A DNA stretch of 64,000 bases from Janthinobacterium sp. PAMC25594 (GTDB taxonomy: Bacteria > Pseudomonadota > Gammaproteobacteria > Burkholderiales > Burkholderiaceae_D), in assembly GCF_019443505.1 (NCBI RefSeq), contig NZ_CP080377.1:4774001-4838000 (forward strand). Direction: 5' to 3'. The stretch's first letter is position 1; the number at the start of each line of letters is the position of its first letter. The notes under the pieces were generated by a model. It did no database searches. It worked only from the letters and a program-made list of their open reading frames with translations, and was not told where the DNA came from. A program made the position numbers and the translations under genes. Below are positions 44,978 through 55,755 of the stretch, in pieces.

Positions 44978-46974
44978 CAGATATCCGCCTCCGCCTCATT
45001 GCCGTGTTCCTCGATCCAGGCGCGGCGTCCTGCCGCTTCGCCCTTGCCCATCAACATGTTGAAGCGCGCGGAGGAAGTCATGTGGTCGATTTCGCCCAGA
45101 GTCACGGGCAGCAGGCGGCGCGTGTCCGGGTTCATCGTCGTTTCCCACAGCTGCTCGGCGTTCATCTCGCCCAGGCCCTTGAAGCGCGAGATCGACCAGG
45201 CGCCCTGTTTCACGCCTTCCTTGCGCAGCTTGTCCTCGATGGCGACCAGTTCGCCGTCGTCGAGCGCATAGATTTTCTGCATCGGCTTCTTGCCGCGCGC
45301 CGGCGCGTCCACGCGGTACAGGGGCGGGCGGGCGATGCAGATATGGCCCTTGTTGATCAGGGCCGGGAAGTGCTTGAAGAAGAGCGTCAGCAGCAGTACC
45401 TGGATGTGCGAGCCGTCCACGTCCGCATCCGACAGGATGCAGATCTTGCCGTAGCGCAGGCCGGACAGATCGGGCGAGTCGCCCACGCCGTGCGGATCGA
45501 CGCCGATGGCCACCGCGATGTCGTGGATCTCGTTATTCGCGAACAGGCGGTCGCGGTCCGTCTCCCACGAATTCAACACCTTGCCGCGCAGCGGCAAGAT
45601 CGCCTGGAATTCCTTGTCGCGGCCCATCTTGGCCGAACCGCCCGCCGAGTCGCCCTCGACGAGGAACAGTTCATTGCGCGTGATGTCCGACGATTCGCAG
45701 TCGGTCAGCTTGCCCGGCAGGACGGCGACGCCCGAGGATTTTTTCTTTTCCACTTTTTGCAGCGAGCGCTGGCGCGATTGCGCCTGCTTGATCACCAGGT
45801 CGGCCAGCTTCTTGCCGTAGTCGACGTGCTGGTTCAGCCACAGTTCCAGCGGCGGCTTGGTGAAGGTCGAGACCAGGCGCACGGCGTCGCGCGAGTTCAG
45901 GCGCTCCTTGATCTGGCCCTGGAATTGCGGGTCCAGTACCTTGGCCGACAACACGAACGAGGCGCGCGCAAACACGTCTTCGGGCAGCAATTTGACGCCT
46001 TTCGGCAGCAGCGAGTGCATTTCGACGAAGTTTTTCACGGCGCCAAACAGGCCGTCGCGCAAACCCGATTCGTGCGTGCCGCCATTCGAGGTGGGAATCA
46101 GGTTGACATACGATTCGCGCACGATGGCGCCTTCTTCCGTCCACGCCACCACCCAGGCCGCGCCTTCGCCTTCGGCAAAGCCTTCCGAATCCGGGCCAGC
46201 GTACTGCGCGCCTTCGAACAGGGGAATCAGGGTTTCGCCATTCGATACCTGCGCCAGCGTTTCGGTCAGGTAGCCGCGCAAGCCTTCCGCGTACTGCCAG
46301 GTCTGCGTATCGCCCGTCTTCGCGTTGGTCAAGGTGACGGTGACGCCGGGCAGCAGCACGGCTTTCGAGCGCAGCAGGCGTTGCAGTTCCGTTTGCGAGA
46401 TATTCGGCGAATCAAAATATTTCGCGTCGGGCCAGGCGGTGACGCGCGTGCCGGATTTTTTCCCGTCGCGCGGGGCGGGGCGGGAACTCAATGGCTCGAT
46501 CACGTCGCCATTCGCAAACACCATGTGATGCAAGCCGTTGCCGTCGCTTTCCTTGCGCCAGACGGTGATTTCCAGGCGCGTCGACAGCGCATTGGTGACG
46601 GACACGCCGACGCCGTGCAAGCCGCCCGAGAACGCGTAGGCGCCGCCCGAACCCTTGTCGAACTTGCCGCCCGCGTGCAGCCTTGTAAACACGATCTCCA
46701 CCGTCGGTACGCCTTCTTCCGGGTGGATGCCGACGGGAATGCCGCGGCCATTGTCTTCGACGGTGATGCTGCCATCCGTATTTTGCGTGACGGCGATATG
46801 CGTGCAATGACCGCCCAGCGCCTCATCGGAGGCATTGTCGATCACTTCCTGAATGATGTGCAGCGGATTTTCAGTGCGGGTGTACATCCCCGGGCGCTGC
46901 TTGACGGGTTCCAGTCCTTTCAGGACACGGATGGATGATTCGCTGTAGTCGGATGCTGGTTTTTTAGTGGCCAT
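44977..46974 (-). CDS. parE: DNA topoisomerase IV subunit B
   Basis: ATPase subunit of topoisomerase IV, 665 residues. The GHKL ATPase site is at the N-terminus (EVIDNASDEALGGH, EDNGRGIPVGIHPEEGV, GGLHGVGVSVTNALS). The TOPRIM region has EGDSAGGSAKMGRDKEFQAILPLRGKVLN and SDADVDGSHI. It is the first gene of parE-hscC-J. A LexA-like box lies about 80 bp before the start, close to where its promoter should be. Confidence 0.97.
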   Translation of the reverse strand: MATKKPASDYSESSIRVLKGLEPVKQRPGMYTRTENPLHIIQEVIDNASDEALGGHCTHIAVTQNTDGSITVEDNGRGIPVGIHPEEGVPTVEIVFTRLHAGGKFDKGSGGAYAFSGGLHGVGVSVTNALSTRLEITVWRKESDGNGLHHMVFANGDVIEPLSSRPAPRDGKKSGTRVTAWPDAKYFDSPNISQTELQRLLRSKAVLLPGVTVTLTNAKTGDTQTWQYAEGLRGYLTETLAQVSNGETLIPLFEGAQYAGPDSEGFAEGEGAAWVVAWTEEGAIVRESYVNLIPTSNGGTHESGLRDGLFGAVKNFVEMHSLLPKGVKLLPEDVFARASFVLSAKVLDPQFQGQIKERLNSRDAVRLVSTFTKPPLELWLNQHVDYGKKLADLVIKQAQSRQRSLQKVEKKKSSGVAVLPGKLTDCESSDITRNELFLVEGDSAGGSAKMGRDKEFQAILPLRGKVLNSWETDRDRLFANNEIHDIAVAIGVDPHGVGDSPDLSGLRYGKICILSDADVDGSHIQVLLLTLFFKHFPALINKGHICIARPPLYRVDAPARGKKPMQKIYALDDGELVAIEDKLRKEGVKQGAWSISRFKGLGEMNAEQLWETTMNPDTRRLLPVTLGEIDHMTSSARFNMLMGKGEAAGRRAWIEEHGNEAEADI

Positions 46975-47054
46975 ACGTGTTCAAGCTAAGTAAAGACAGT
47001 GGTTGGAACGCCAGGCCAGGGCACTGCGGGGCGCAGTGACAACGGCGGCGATAA

Positions 47055-47070
47055 CTGTATGAATATACAG
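47055..47070. promoter_or_regulatory. LexA-like SOS box upstream of parE
   Basis: CTGTATGAATATACAG matches the CTGT-N8-ACAG LexA consensus with AT-rich centre. A longer overlapping palindrome, GAATATAC-A-GTATATTC (47061-47077), adds symmetry. The site is 81-96 bp before the parE start and in the only AT-rich, promoter-like segment there. Confidence 0.65.
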
Positions 47071-47248
47071 TATATTCCGTCCAGCGTCACTGGCAGAGGG
47101 CAGTGCGGCAGGCTTGGCGTCCTTGTGCGGACGCTCGCGCATTCTATCTTGTCCAGCGAGCAATAGCGCTACTCCAGGGCAACAACAGTGCGCCGTGCGC
47201 GTGGTTTGGCGCCCATTGTGGACGATTTTATGCGGTAAAGCCGCCGTT

Positions 47249-47286
47249 TTTACATCTTGTTTACAAGCACCTCCCCAGTCTTTACG
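47249..47286 (+). promoter_or_regulatory. Candidate KdpE binding repeats
   Basis: TTTACA (47249-47254), TTTACA (47260-47265) and TTTACG (47281-47286) are spaced 11 and 21 bp, one and two helix turns, 60-100 bp before the first kdp ORF. Direct half-sites at helical spacing suit an OmpR-class response regulator such as KdpE. Confidence 0.45.
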
Positions 47287-47348
47287 AATTTTTTAGACCC
47301 TTTTGGCTAATCTGCTCACTATCAAAACAAACCTGAATGAGGGTGGGA

Positions 47349-47441
47349 ATGGATATCGTGTATCTCGGCTTGATTGCCGTTTTTTTCGTCGTGGCGGCCG
47401 CCTTTGCCGTCGCCTGCGACAAATTAGGGAGCGTCAAATGA
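47349..47441 (+). CDS. Small membrane protein leading the kdp operon
   Basis: A 30-residue, single-span hydrophobic protein (MDIVYLGLIAVFFVVAAAFAVACDKLGSVK). GGGTGGGA lies just upstream. Its TGA overlaps the kdpF ATG as ATGA, so the two are probably co-translated. It is not KdpF itself, which follows, and may be an extra small subunit or a leader. It is too short for homology to be decisive. Confidence 0.65.
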   Translation: MDIVYLGLIAVFFVVAAAFAVACDKLGSVK

Positions 47442-47527
47442 ACGCGTTTTATGTGCTGGGCGCCGTGGTCTCGGCTGGCCTGCTCGTGTACCTGCTGGTG
47501 GCGCTGCTGAAGGCGGAGGAACTGTGA
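47438..47527 (+). CDS. kdpF: KdpF, small stabilising subunit of the K+ ATPase
   Basis: A 29-residue single-span peptide (MNAFYVLGAVVSAGLLVYLLVALLKAEEL). Its position, length and the YLLVALLKAEEL end are typical of KdpF, which stabilises the KdpABC complex. It overlaps the preceding small ORF by 4 bp and kdpA by 1 bp (TGATG). Confidence 0.9.
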   Translation: MNAFYVLGAVVSAGLLVYLLVALLKAEEL

Positions 47528-49332
47528 TGACGACGCAATCGATATTGCTGCTGGTGGCCTTCCTGGCCGTACTGCTGGCCGCCGGCTATCCGCTGGGCCT
47601 GTATATGGCCAGGGTGGCCGGCGACGGCCCCGTGCGCGGCCTGGGCTGGCTGCAAAAGCTGGAAAACCTGCTGTACCGCTGGTCCGGCCTGCCCGCCGAC
47701 AAGGCCATGGGCTGGAAAAGCTATGCCATCGCCCTGATCGTGTTTAACACGGTGGGCGCCGTTTTCGTGTACGGCCTGCAGCGCCTGCAGGGCTTCTTGC
47801 CCCTCAATCCACAGGGCCTGGGCGCCGTCAGCCCCGATTCCTCGTTCAATACCACCGTCAGCTTCGTCGCCAATACCAACTGGCAGGGCTACGGCGGCGA
47901 GCAGACCATGAGCTACCTGACCCAGATGCTGGGCATGGCATGCCAGAACTTCTTTTCGGCGGCCACCGGCATCGCCGTGATCTTCGCGCTGGTGCGCGGT
48001 TTCGCCTCGCGCTCGGGCAAGTCGATCGGCAATTTCTGGGTCGACCTGGTGCGTTCCACGCTGTACATCCTGCTGCCGCTGTCGCTGGCCCTGTCCGTCG
48101 TCTTCATGGGCGAAGGCATGATCCAGAATTTTTCCGCTTACAAGGAAGTGACCCTGCTCGACCACGTGGCGTATGAAACGCCGAAAGTGACGGCCGACGG
48201 CCAGCCAGTGCTGGATACGGCCGGCAAACCCGTGATGGAAGCGCAAGTGGCAACCACGCAGACGATCGCCATGGGTCCCGTCGCTTCGCAGGAATCGATC
48301 AAGCTGCTGGGCACGAATGGCGGCGGCTTCTTCAATGCCAATTCCTCGCATCCGTATGAAAATCCGACCGTGCTGTCGAACTTCCTGCAGATGCTGGCCA
48401 TCTTCATCATTCCCGCCGGCCTGTGCTTCACCTTTGGCCGCATGGTGGGCGACCTGCGCCAGGGCTGGGCCGTGCTGGCCGCCATGACCCTGATCTTTGT
48501 CGTCATGACGGCCGGCGTGATGAGCGCCGAGCAGCAAGCCAATCCGGCGTTGCAGGCGCTGGGCGTGGACCAGCAGGCCAGCAGCCTGCAATCGGGCGGC
48601 AATATGGAAGGCAAGGAAACGCGCTTCGGCATCAGCTCCTCGACCCTGTTCGCGGCGGTGACGACGGCGGCATCGTGCGGCGCCGTCAATTCCATGCACG
48701 ACTCCTACATGCCCCTGGGCGGCATGGTGCCGCTGCTGCTGATGCAATTCGGCGAAGTGATTTTCGGCGGCGTGGGCACGGGCCTGTACGGCATGCTGAT
48801 GTTCGCCATCCTGGCCGTCTTCATCGCCGGCCTGATGATAGGCCGCACGCCTGAATACCTGGGCAAGAAAATCCAGGCCTATGAAATGAAGATGGTGTCG
48901 CTGGCCATCCTGATTACGCCAGCCCTGGTATTGACGGGCACGGCGATCGCCGTGATGGTCGAACCGGGCAAGATCGGCGTGGCCAATCCGGGCGCGCACG
49001 GTTTCTCGGAGATCCTGTACGCCTTCACGTCGGCGGCCAACAACAACGGCAGCGCGTTTGCCGGCCTGTCCGCCAACACGCCGTTCTACAACGTGATGCT
49101 GGCGATCGCCATGTGGTTCGGCCGCTTCGGCGTGATCGTGCCCGTGCTGGCGGTGGCCGGTTCGCTGGCGGCCAAGCAGCGCCTGACGGCCAACGCCGGC
49201 ACCATGCCCACGCACGGCCCCATGTTCATCGGCCTGCTGATCGGCGTGGTGGTGCTGGTCGGCGTGCTCAATTACGTTCCCGCGCTGGCCCTGGGCCCGA
49301 TCGTCGAACACCTGCAACTTTTTACAAAATAA
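47527..49332 (+). CDS. kdpA: K+-transporting ATPase subunit A
   Basis: Potassium-binding channel-like subunit of 601 residues in the inner membrane. The four selectivity-filter-like regions are present, for example SFVANTNWQGYGGE, LLGTNGGGFFNANSSHPYENP and TAASCGAVNSMHDSYMP. I chose the ATG at 47527, overlapping kdpF by one base; a GTG at 47524 would add one codon. First large gene of kdpABC, induced in E. coli by low potassium through KdpDE. Confidence 0.97.
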   Translation: MTTQSILLLVAFLAVLLAAGYPLGLYMARVAGDGPVRGLGWLQKLENLLYRWSGLPADKAMGWKSYAIALIVFNTVGAVFVYGLQRLQGFLPLNPQGLGAVSPDSSFNTTVSFVANTNWQGYGGEQTMSYLTQMLGMACQNFFSAATGIAVIFALVRGFASRSGKSIGNFWVDLVRSTLYILLPLSLALSVVFMGEGMIQNFSAYKEVTLLDHVAYETPKVTADGQPVLDTAGKPVMEAQVATTQTIAMGPVASQESIKLLGTNGGGFFNANSSHPYENPTVLSNFLQMLAIFIIPAGLCFTFGRMVGDLRQGWAVLAAMTLIFVVMTAGVMSAEQQANPALQALGVDQQASSLQSGGNMEGKETRFGISSSTLFAAVTTAASCGAVNSMHDSYMPLGGMVPLLLMQFGEVIFGGVGTGLYGMLMFAILAVFIAGLMIGRTPEYLGKKIQAYEMKMVSLAILITPALVLTGTAIAVMVEPGKIGVANPGAHGFSEILYAFTSAANNNGSAFAGLSANTPFYNVMLAIAMWFGRFGVIVPVLAVAGSLAAKQRLTANAGTMPTHGPMFIGLLIGVVVLVGVLNYVPALALGPIVEHLQLFTK

Positions 49333-49341
49333 GAGGCTACC

Positions 49342-51420
49342 ATGTCACGCACAAGCCTGACCTTGTTCGATTCCGCATTGATTGGCCCCGCCATCGTCGA
49401 TGCGTTCAAAAAACTTGACCCCCGCACGCAGTGGCGCAGCCCCGTGATGTTCGTCGTCTATGTCGGCAGCATCATCACGACGCTGCTGGCCATCCAGGCC
49501 CTGAACGGCCAGGGTGAAGCGCCGTTCGGCTTCATCATCGCCGTCGCCGTGTGGCTGTGGTTTACCGTGCTGTTTGCGAACTTCGCCGAAGCGCTGGCCG
49601 AAGGCCGCAGCAAGGCCCAGGCGGCCTCGCTGCGCGCCCTGAAGCAGACGGTGATGGCAAAGAAAATGCAAACGCCGAAGTACGGCACTTCCTGGCTGCC
49701 GACGCCGGCCACCGACCTGCGCAAGGGCATGACGGTGCTGGTCGAGGCGGGTGACGTGATTCCCGCCGACGGCGAAGTGACGGCCGGCGTGGCCTCCGTC
49801 GACGAAAGCGCCATCACGGGCGAATCGGCGCCGGTGATCCGCGAATCGGGCGGCGACTTTTCGGCCGTCACGGGCGGCACCCGCGTGCTGTCGGACTGGT
49901 TGCTGGTGCGCGTTTCCGTCAACCCCGGCGAAGCCTTTATCGACCGCATGATCGCCATGGTCGAAGGCGCCAAGCGCCAGAAGACGCCGAACGAGATCGC
50001 CCTGACGATCCTGCTCGTGGCCTTGTCGATCGTGTTCCTGATCGTCACCGTGACCTTGCTGCCGTATTCGCTGTTTTCCGTGGCGGCGGCCGGCAGCGGC
50101 ACGCCGGTCACCATCACCGTGCTGATCGCGCTGCTCGTGTGTCTGATTCCGACCACCATCGGCGGTTTGCTGTCCGCCATCGGCGTGGCCGGCATGAGCC
50201 GCATGATGCAGGCCAATGTGATCGCCACCTCGGGCCGCGCCGTGGAAGCGGCCGGTGACGTGGACGTGCTGCTGCTCGATAAAACGGGCACCATCACCCT
50301 GGGCAACCGTCAGGCCTCGACCTTTGTGCCGGCGCCCGGCGTGACGGAGCAGCAGCTGGCCGACGCGGCGCAACTGGCCTCGCTGGCCGATGAAACGCCG
50401 GAAGGTCGCAGCATCGTCGTGCTGGCCAAGCAGAAGTTCAACATCCGCGAACGCGAGATGGCCAGCCTGCACGCCACCTTCGTGCCCTTCACGGCGCAAA
50501 CGCGCATGAGCGGCGTGGATATCCCTGGCGATCAGCTGGTGCGCCAGTTGCGCAAGGGCGCGGCCGATTCCATGAAAAAGTATGTGGAAGCGCTGGGCCA
50601 GCCGTATCCGGCCGAGGTGGCGCGCGCCGTCGACGATATCGCGCGCCGCGGCAGCACGCCGCTGGTGGTGGTCGATGATGGCCGCGTCATGGGTGTCGTG
50701 GAACTGAAGGATATCGTCAAGGGCGGCATCAAGGAGCGTTTTGCGGAACTGCGCCGCATGGGCATCAAGACCGTCATGATCACGGGAGACAACAAGCTGA
50801 CGGCTGCGGCCATCGCCGCCGAGGCTGGCGTGGACGATTTTCTTGCCGAAGCGACGCCGGAAGACAAGCTGAAACTCATCCGCAGCTACCAGTCCGAAGG
50901 CCGCCTGGTGGCGATGACGGGCGACGGCACCAACGATGCCCCGGCGCTGGCGCAGGCCGACGTGGCCGTGGCCATGAACTCGGGCACGCAGGCGGCGAAA
51001 GAGGCGGGCAATATGGTCGACCTCGATTCGAATCCGACCAAGCTGCTGGAAATCGTTGAAATCGGCAAGCAGATGCTGATGACGCGCGGTTCGCTGACGA
51101 CGTTCTCGATTTCGAACGACATCGCCAAGTACTTCGCCATCATCCCGGCGGCGTTCGTGGGCACCTATCCGCAGTTGAAGGCGCTCGACATCATGCACTT
51201 GTCCAGCCCCGCGTCGGCCATCATGTCGGCCGTGATCTTCAATGCCTTGATCATCGTCGTGCTGATCCCGCTGGCGCTGAAAGGCGTGCAGTACCGGGCC
51301 ATCGGCGCGGCCAGCCTGTTGCGTCGCAATCTGCTGATCTACGGCCTGGGCGGCATCATCCTGCCCTTCATCGGGATCAAGCTGATCGACATGCTGCTGT
51401 CCGCACTCAATTTAGTCTAA
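49342..51420 (+). CDS. kdpB: K+-transporting P-type ATPase subunit B
   Basis: Catalytic subunit of 692 residues. The phosphorylation site [11 protein letters not shown], the TGES loop ([16 protein letters not shown]), [31 protein letters not shown] and the hinge [37 protein letters not shown] are all intact. A GAGG ribosome site lies 6 nt before the ATG. It follows kdpA by 9 bp. Confidence 0.98.
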   Translation: MSRTSLTLFDSALIGPAIVDAFKKLDPRTQWRSPVMFVVYVGSIITTLLAIQALNGQGEAPFGFIIAVAVWLWFTVLFANFAEALAEGRSKAQAASLRALKQTVMAKKMQTPKYGTSWLPTPATDLRKGMTVLVEAGDVIPADGEVTAGVASVDESAITGESAPVIRESGGDFSAVTGGTRVLSDWLLVRVSVNPGEAFIDRMIAMVEGAKRQKTPNEIALTILLVALSIVFLIVTVTLLPYSLFSVAAAGSGTPVTITVLIALLVCLIPTTIGGLLSAIGVAGMSRMMQANVIATSGRAVEAAGDVDVLLLDKTGTITLGNRQASTFVPAPGVTEQQLADAAQLASLADETPEGRSIVVLAKQKFNIREREMASLHATFVPFTAQTRMSGVDIPGDQLVRQLRKGAADSMKKYVEALGQPYPAEVARAVDDIARRGSTPLVVVDDGRVMGVVELKDIVKGGIKERFAELRRMGIKTVMITGDNKLTAAAIAAEAGVDDFLAEATPEDKLKLIRSYQSEGRLVAMTGDGTNDAPALAQADVAVAMNSGTQAAKEAGNMVDLDSNPTKLLEIVEIGKQMLMTRGSLTTFSISNDIAKYFAIIPAAFVGTYPQLKALDIMHLSSPASAIMSAVIFNALIIVVLIPLALKGVQYRAIGAASLLRRNLLIYGLGGIILPFIGIKLIDMLLSALNLV

Positions 51421-51430
51421 AGGAACCATC

Positions 51431-52006
51431 ATGAGCTCTATCGTACGTCCCGCCCTGGTCCTGTTTGCCGCGCTGACCGTGATCTGCGGCGTCGTTTATC
51501 CGTTTGCCACGGCCGGCATCGGACAGCTGGCTTTCAACGATGAAGCCAACGGCAGCATCGTCGAGCGTGGTGGCAAGCCCGTCGGCTCGATGCTGATCGG
51601 CCAGTCCTTCACCTCGCCCAAGTATTTTTGGGGCCGGCCATCGGCCACCGCGCCGATGGCCAATAACGGCGCCGGTTCGGGCGGCTCGAACCAGGGTCCG
51701 ACCAATCCGGCCCTGGTGGACGCCGTCAAGGCGCGCATCGCCGCCCTGAAGGAAGCTGATCCCGGCAATACGCGCGCCATTCCCGTCGACCTGGTGACGG
51801 CGTCGAGCAGCGGCCTGGACCCGGAAATCAGCCTGGCGGCAGCCCTGTACCAGGCGCCGCGCGTGGCCCGCGTGCGCGCCGTGCCGCTGGCGCAGGTGGA
51901 AAACGCCATCGCCAAGGTGCAGAAAACCGCGTATATCGGCTTTTTCGGCGAACCGCGGGTGAATGTGCTGGAACTGAATCTGGCGCTCGATGCCATGGCA
52001 AAGTAA
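51431..52006 (+). CDS. kdpC: K+-transporting ATPase subunit C
   Basis: A 191-residue subunit with one N-terminal membrane anchor (about 7-29) and a periplasmic domain. It contains VYPFATAGIGQLAFNDEANGSIV, GQSFTSPKYFWGRPSAT, and the conserved GSNQGPTNPAL and SSSGLDPEISLAAA motifs. It follows kdpB by 10 bp with AAGGA upstream. It is last in the structural kdp genes; a hairpin cluster separates it from kdpD. Confidence 0.97.
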   Translation: MSSIVRPALVLFAALTVICGVVYPFATAGIGQLAFNDEANGSIVERGGKPVGSMLIGQSFTSPKYFWGRPSATAPMANNGAGSGGSNQGPTNPALVDAVKARIAALKEADPGNTRAIPVDLVTASSSGLDPEISLAAALYQAPRVARVRAVPLAQVENAIAKVQKTAYIGFFGEPRVNVLELNLALDAMAK

Positions 52007-52023
52007 GCTGGCAACGGTGCGTA

Positions 52024-52155
52024 GGCCAGCAAACGTTGGCCTGGATCGGCGTAGGTCGGCGTAGGTCGGCTTAGCGCAGCGTAAGCCGACACCACCACCA
52101 GCCAGGCCAACAATGTCGTCGGATTACGCGCGCCCTTCGGACGCGCTAATCCGAC
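52024..52155. repeat. REP-like hairpin cluster between kdpC and kdpD
   Basis: At least three inverted repeats sit in the 179-bp gap: GGCCA/TGGCC (52024-52041), GTCGGCTTA/TAAGCCGAC (52065-52090) and GTCGGATTACGCGCG/CGCGCTAATCCGAC (52118-52155). A direct repeat GGCGTAGGTC also occurs. Related units in alternating sequence resemble REP/BIME elements, which trim or protect transcript ends. Confidence 0.7.
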
Positions 52156-52185
52156 CTACAATGCCCAAGAAGATTAAAATACAAC

Positions 52186-54923
52186 ATGCTCCCCAACGAC
52201 AGCCAACGCCCCGACCCTGATGCCCTGCTGGCGCAAGTGCAGGCGCAGGAAAAGAAAGCCGCGCGCGGCCGGCTGCGCATTTACTTCGGCGCCTCGGCCG
52301 GCGTCGGCAAGACCTATGCGATGCTGGCGGCCGCCCGCAAACTGCTGGCCGATGGCCAGGATCTGCTGGTGGGCGTGGTGGAGACGCATGGGCGCCAGGA
52401 TACGGCGGCCCAGCTGGACGGCTTGCCCGTGCTGCCCCTGAAGGCCATCGAGTACCGGGGCAAGACCTTGTTCGAGTTCGACCTGGACGAGGCCCTGTTG
52501 CGCGTGCCGTCGCTGATACTGATGGATGAACTGGCCCATTCGAACGTGGCGGGATCGCGCCATCCGAAGCGCTGGCAGGATGTCGAGGAATTGCTGGCGG
52601 CCGGCATCGATGTGCTGTCGACCGTGAATGTGCAGCACCTGGAAAGCCTCAATGATGTGGTGGGGGGGATTACCGGCGTGCGCGTGGCCGAGACCCTGCC
52701 CGACACGGTGTTCGACCGCGCCGATGAAGTGGTGCTGGTCGATATCCCCGCCGACGAACTGCTGCGCCGCCTGAAGCAGGGCAAGGTATACCAGCCGCTG
52801 CAGGCCGAGCGGGCGTCGCAGCATTTTTTCCGCAAGGGTAACCTGATCGCCCTGCGCGAACTGGCCTTGCGCCGCACGGCGGACCGGGTGCAGGACGACG
52901 TGCAGGCATACCGCGTCGAGAAATCCATCAATCCCGTGTGGAAGACGGGCGCCGCGCTGCTGGCCTGCGTGGGACCGCACGCGGGGGGCGAACACGTGAT
53001 CCGCAGCACGGCGCGCCTGGCCAGCCAGCTGAACGCGGAATGGCACGCACTGTACGTGGAAACACCACGCCTGCAGCACCTGCCGGCACGCGAGCGCGAA
53101 CGCATCCTGAAAACGCTGAAACTGGCGCAGGACCTGGGCGCGCGCACGGCCATTGTGCCGTCCGCCGACATCGCCGGCGCCGTCGTCGAGTATGCGCGCA
53201 ATGCGAATATCTCGAAAGTCATCGTGGGCCGTGGCCGCGCCAGCGTACTGGCGCGCCTGTGGCAGGCGCCGCCGTCCGTGCGCATGGCCAGTCTGGCGCC
53301 CGATATCGATTTGATCGAGGTCGGCTTGCCACCAGCCGATGCGGCGCTGCGGCGCGCGGCGGGCGACGATGCGCAGGCGCCGCGCCGGCCATCGCGCCAT
53401 TGGCGTTACCTGCTGGCCGCCGGTGCCAGCCTGGGCACGGCCCTCGCCTCGGTGCCCCTGCAACCCTACCTGGACCTGGCCAATATCGCCATGCTGTCGT
53501 TGTTGACGGTGGTGCTGGTGGCCGTGCGCCTGGGACGCGGACCGGCGGCGCTGGCCAGCCTGGTGGGCGTGGCCTGCTTCGATTTCATCTTCGTGCCGCC
53601 CCGTTTCTCGTTTGCCGTAGGCGATTTTCAGTACGTGATCACCTTTGGCGTGATGCTGGCCGTGGGCCTGATCACGGGCCACCTGACGGCCGGCCTGCGT
53701 TTCCAGGCGCGCGTGGCCTCGCACCGTGAAGCGCGCGCCCGCGCCCTGTATGAGTTTTCGCGTGAATTGTCCGGCGTGCTGCAGACGGAGCAGATTTTCG
53801 ACATCACGAAAAGCGCCATCGAGCGGGCTTTTCGCGCGCGCGCCACCTTGCTTTTGCCTGATGACGAGGGCAGTTTGCAGACCCCGAACGGCGGCGAACC
53901 GCTCGACATCGGCATCGCGCAGTGGGCCTTCGACCATGCGCAGGCGGCGGGGACGGGCACGGATACCTTGCCGGCTTCGCCCATTTTCTACCTGCCGCTG
54001 ATCGCGCCGATGCGCACGCGGGGCGTGTTGGCGCTGTTGCCGCTGGAGGCGCCAACGCACGGGCGCTGGCTGCTGGTGCCGGAACAGCGCCAGCACCTCG
54101 ATACCTTTGCCGCCCTGGCGGCCATCGCCCTCGAACGCGTGCACTACATCGACGTGGCCCAGGGCGCGCTGCTGCAGATGGAGTCAGAGCGGCTGCGCAA
54201 TTCGCTGCTGGCTGCCCTGTCGCACGACTTGCGCACGCCATTGACGTCGCTGGTGGGACTGGCCGAGTCGCTGGCCCTGTCCAGGCCCGCGTTGTCGCCC
54301 GCGCAGCTGGACATGGCGCGCTCGCTGCAGTCCGAAACCGTGCGCATGAGCGCCCTGGTGGCGAACTTGCTGGACATGGCGCGCATCGAAAGCGGGCAGG
54401 TGCGCCTGAACCTGCAATGGCAGGCACTGGAAGAAGTGGTGGGCAGCGCGCTGCGCGCCAGCGGCCCGCAATTGCTGCAGCATGCCGTGCAGACGCAGCT
54501 GGCGCCGGATTTGCCGCTGGTGCGCTACGACGCCGTGCTGATCGAGCGCGTGCTGTGCAACCTGCTGGAAAACGCGGCCAAGTACACGCCGCCCGGCAGC
54601 ACCATCACGGTCGCGGCCGGGGTGCACGGCCAGTTTTTGCAGGTGAGGGTGGCTGATGATGGCCCGGGCCTGCCGCCCGGCCGCGAAGAGGCCATCTTTG
54701 AAAAATTCACACGCGGCGAGCGCGAATCGAACAAGCCGGGCGTCGGACTGGGGCTGGCCATTTGCCGCGCCATCGTCGAAGCCCACGGCGGCACCATCCA
54801 CGCGCAGCCGCACGCGCCGGGACAGGGCGCCGCCATCGTCTTCAGCCTGCCGCTGGGCACGCCCCCTGCGCCTCCAGAGATCGAGCTCGATGACGCCAAC
54901 GACCATGAAACAGGAAAACCATC

Positions 54924-54927
<4 letters not shown>
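52186..54927 (+). CDS. kdpD: KdpD sensor histidine kinase
   Basis: A 913-residue membrane sensor for potassium limitation. The N-terminal KdpD domain has the Walker A motif GASAGVGKT (35-43) and DELAHSNVAGSRHPKRW. A UspA-like domain (about 250-380) and four membrane spans (about 405-505) follow, then GAF-like and HisKA/HATPase domains. The phospho-accepting His is at about residue 680 (LSHDLRTPLTSLVG), and NLLENAAKYTPPGS and GVGLGLAICRAIVEAHGG mark the ATPase. The ribosome site is weak. The kdpE start overlaps its stop. Confidence 0.97.
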
Positions 54928-55622
<695 letters not shown>

Positions 55623-55636
55623 CACCTGTTATTTCC

Positions 55637-55652
55637 CCTGTTTGAAAACAGG
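55637..55652 (+). terminator. Hairpin after kdpE
   Basis: CCTGTT, 4-nt loop, AACAGG shortly after the kdpE stop. No T run follows, so it is only a possible mRNA end. Confidence 0.3.
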
Positions 55653-55755
55653 CGCCGCGCGCGCCGGGGGGACGCTTTACTTTAAATTTTTGCAGCGGCG
55701 GGCCAGCTGCGCCATGTTGGCAAAGGCCCATACCACCCATGAAGAAGAAAAAACC

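Larger units (their letters stand above)
46975..47348. other. Divergent control region between parE and kdp
   Basis: About 370 bp with no convincing gene. It holds a LexA-like box near parE (47055-47070) and a set of TTTAC direct repeats toward kdp (47249-47286). Confidence 0.6.

Noticed and set aside
39137..46938. Long plus-strand ORFs opposite parC, hscC and parE
   Set aside because: Frame shadows of highly conserved genes; composition typical of antisense reading.
46981..47163. 60-codon minus-strand ORF under the LexA-like box, as an SOS-regulated small gene
   Set aside because: It spans the box itself and has no ribosome site or recognisable sequence; parE is the better target.
47103..47336. 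77-codon ORF upstream of kdp
   Set aside because: No ribosome site, shadow-like composition, and it overlaps the probable kdp control region.
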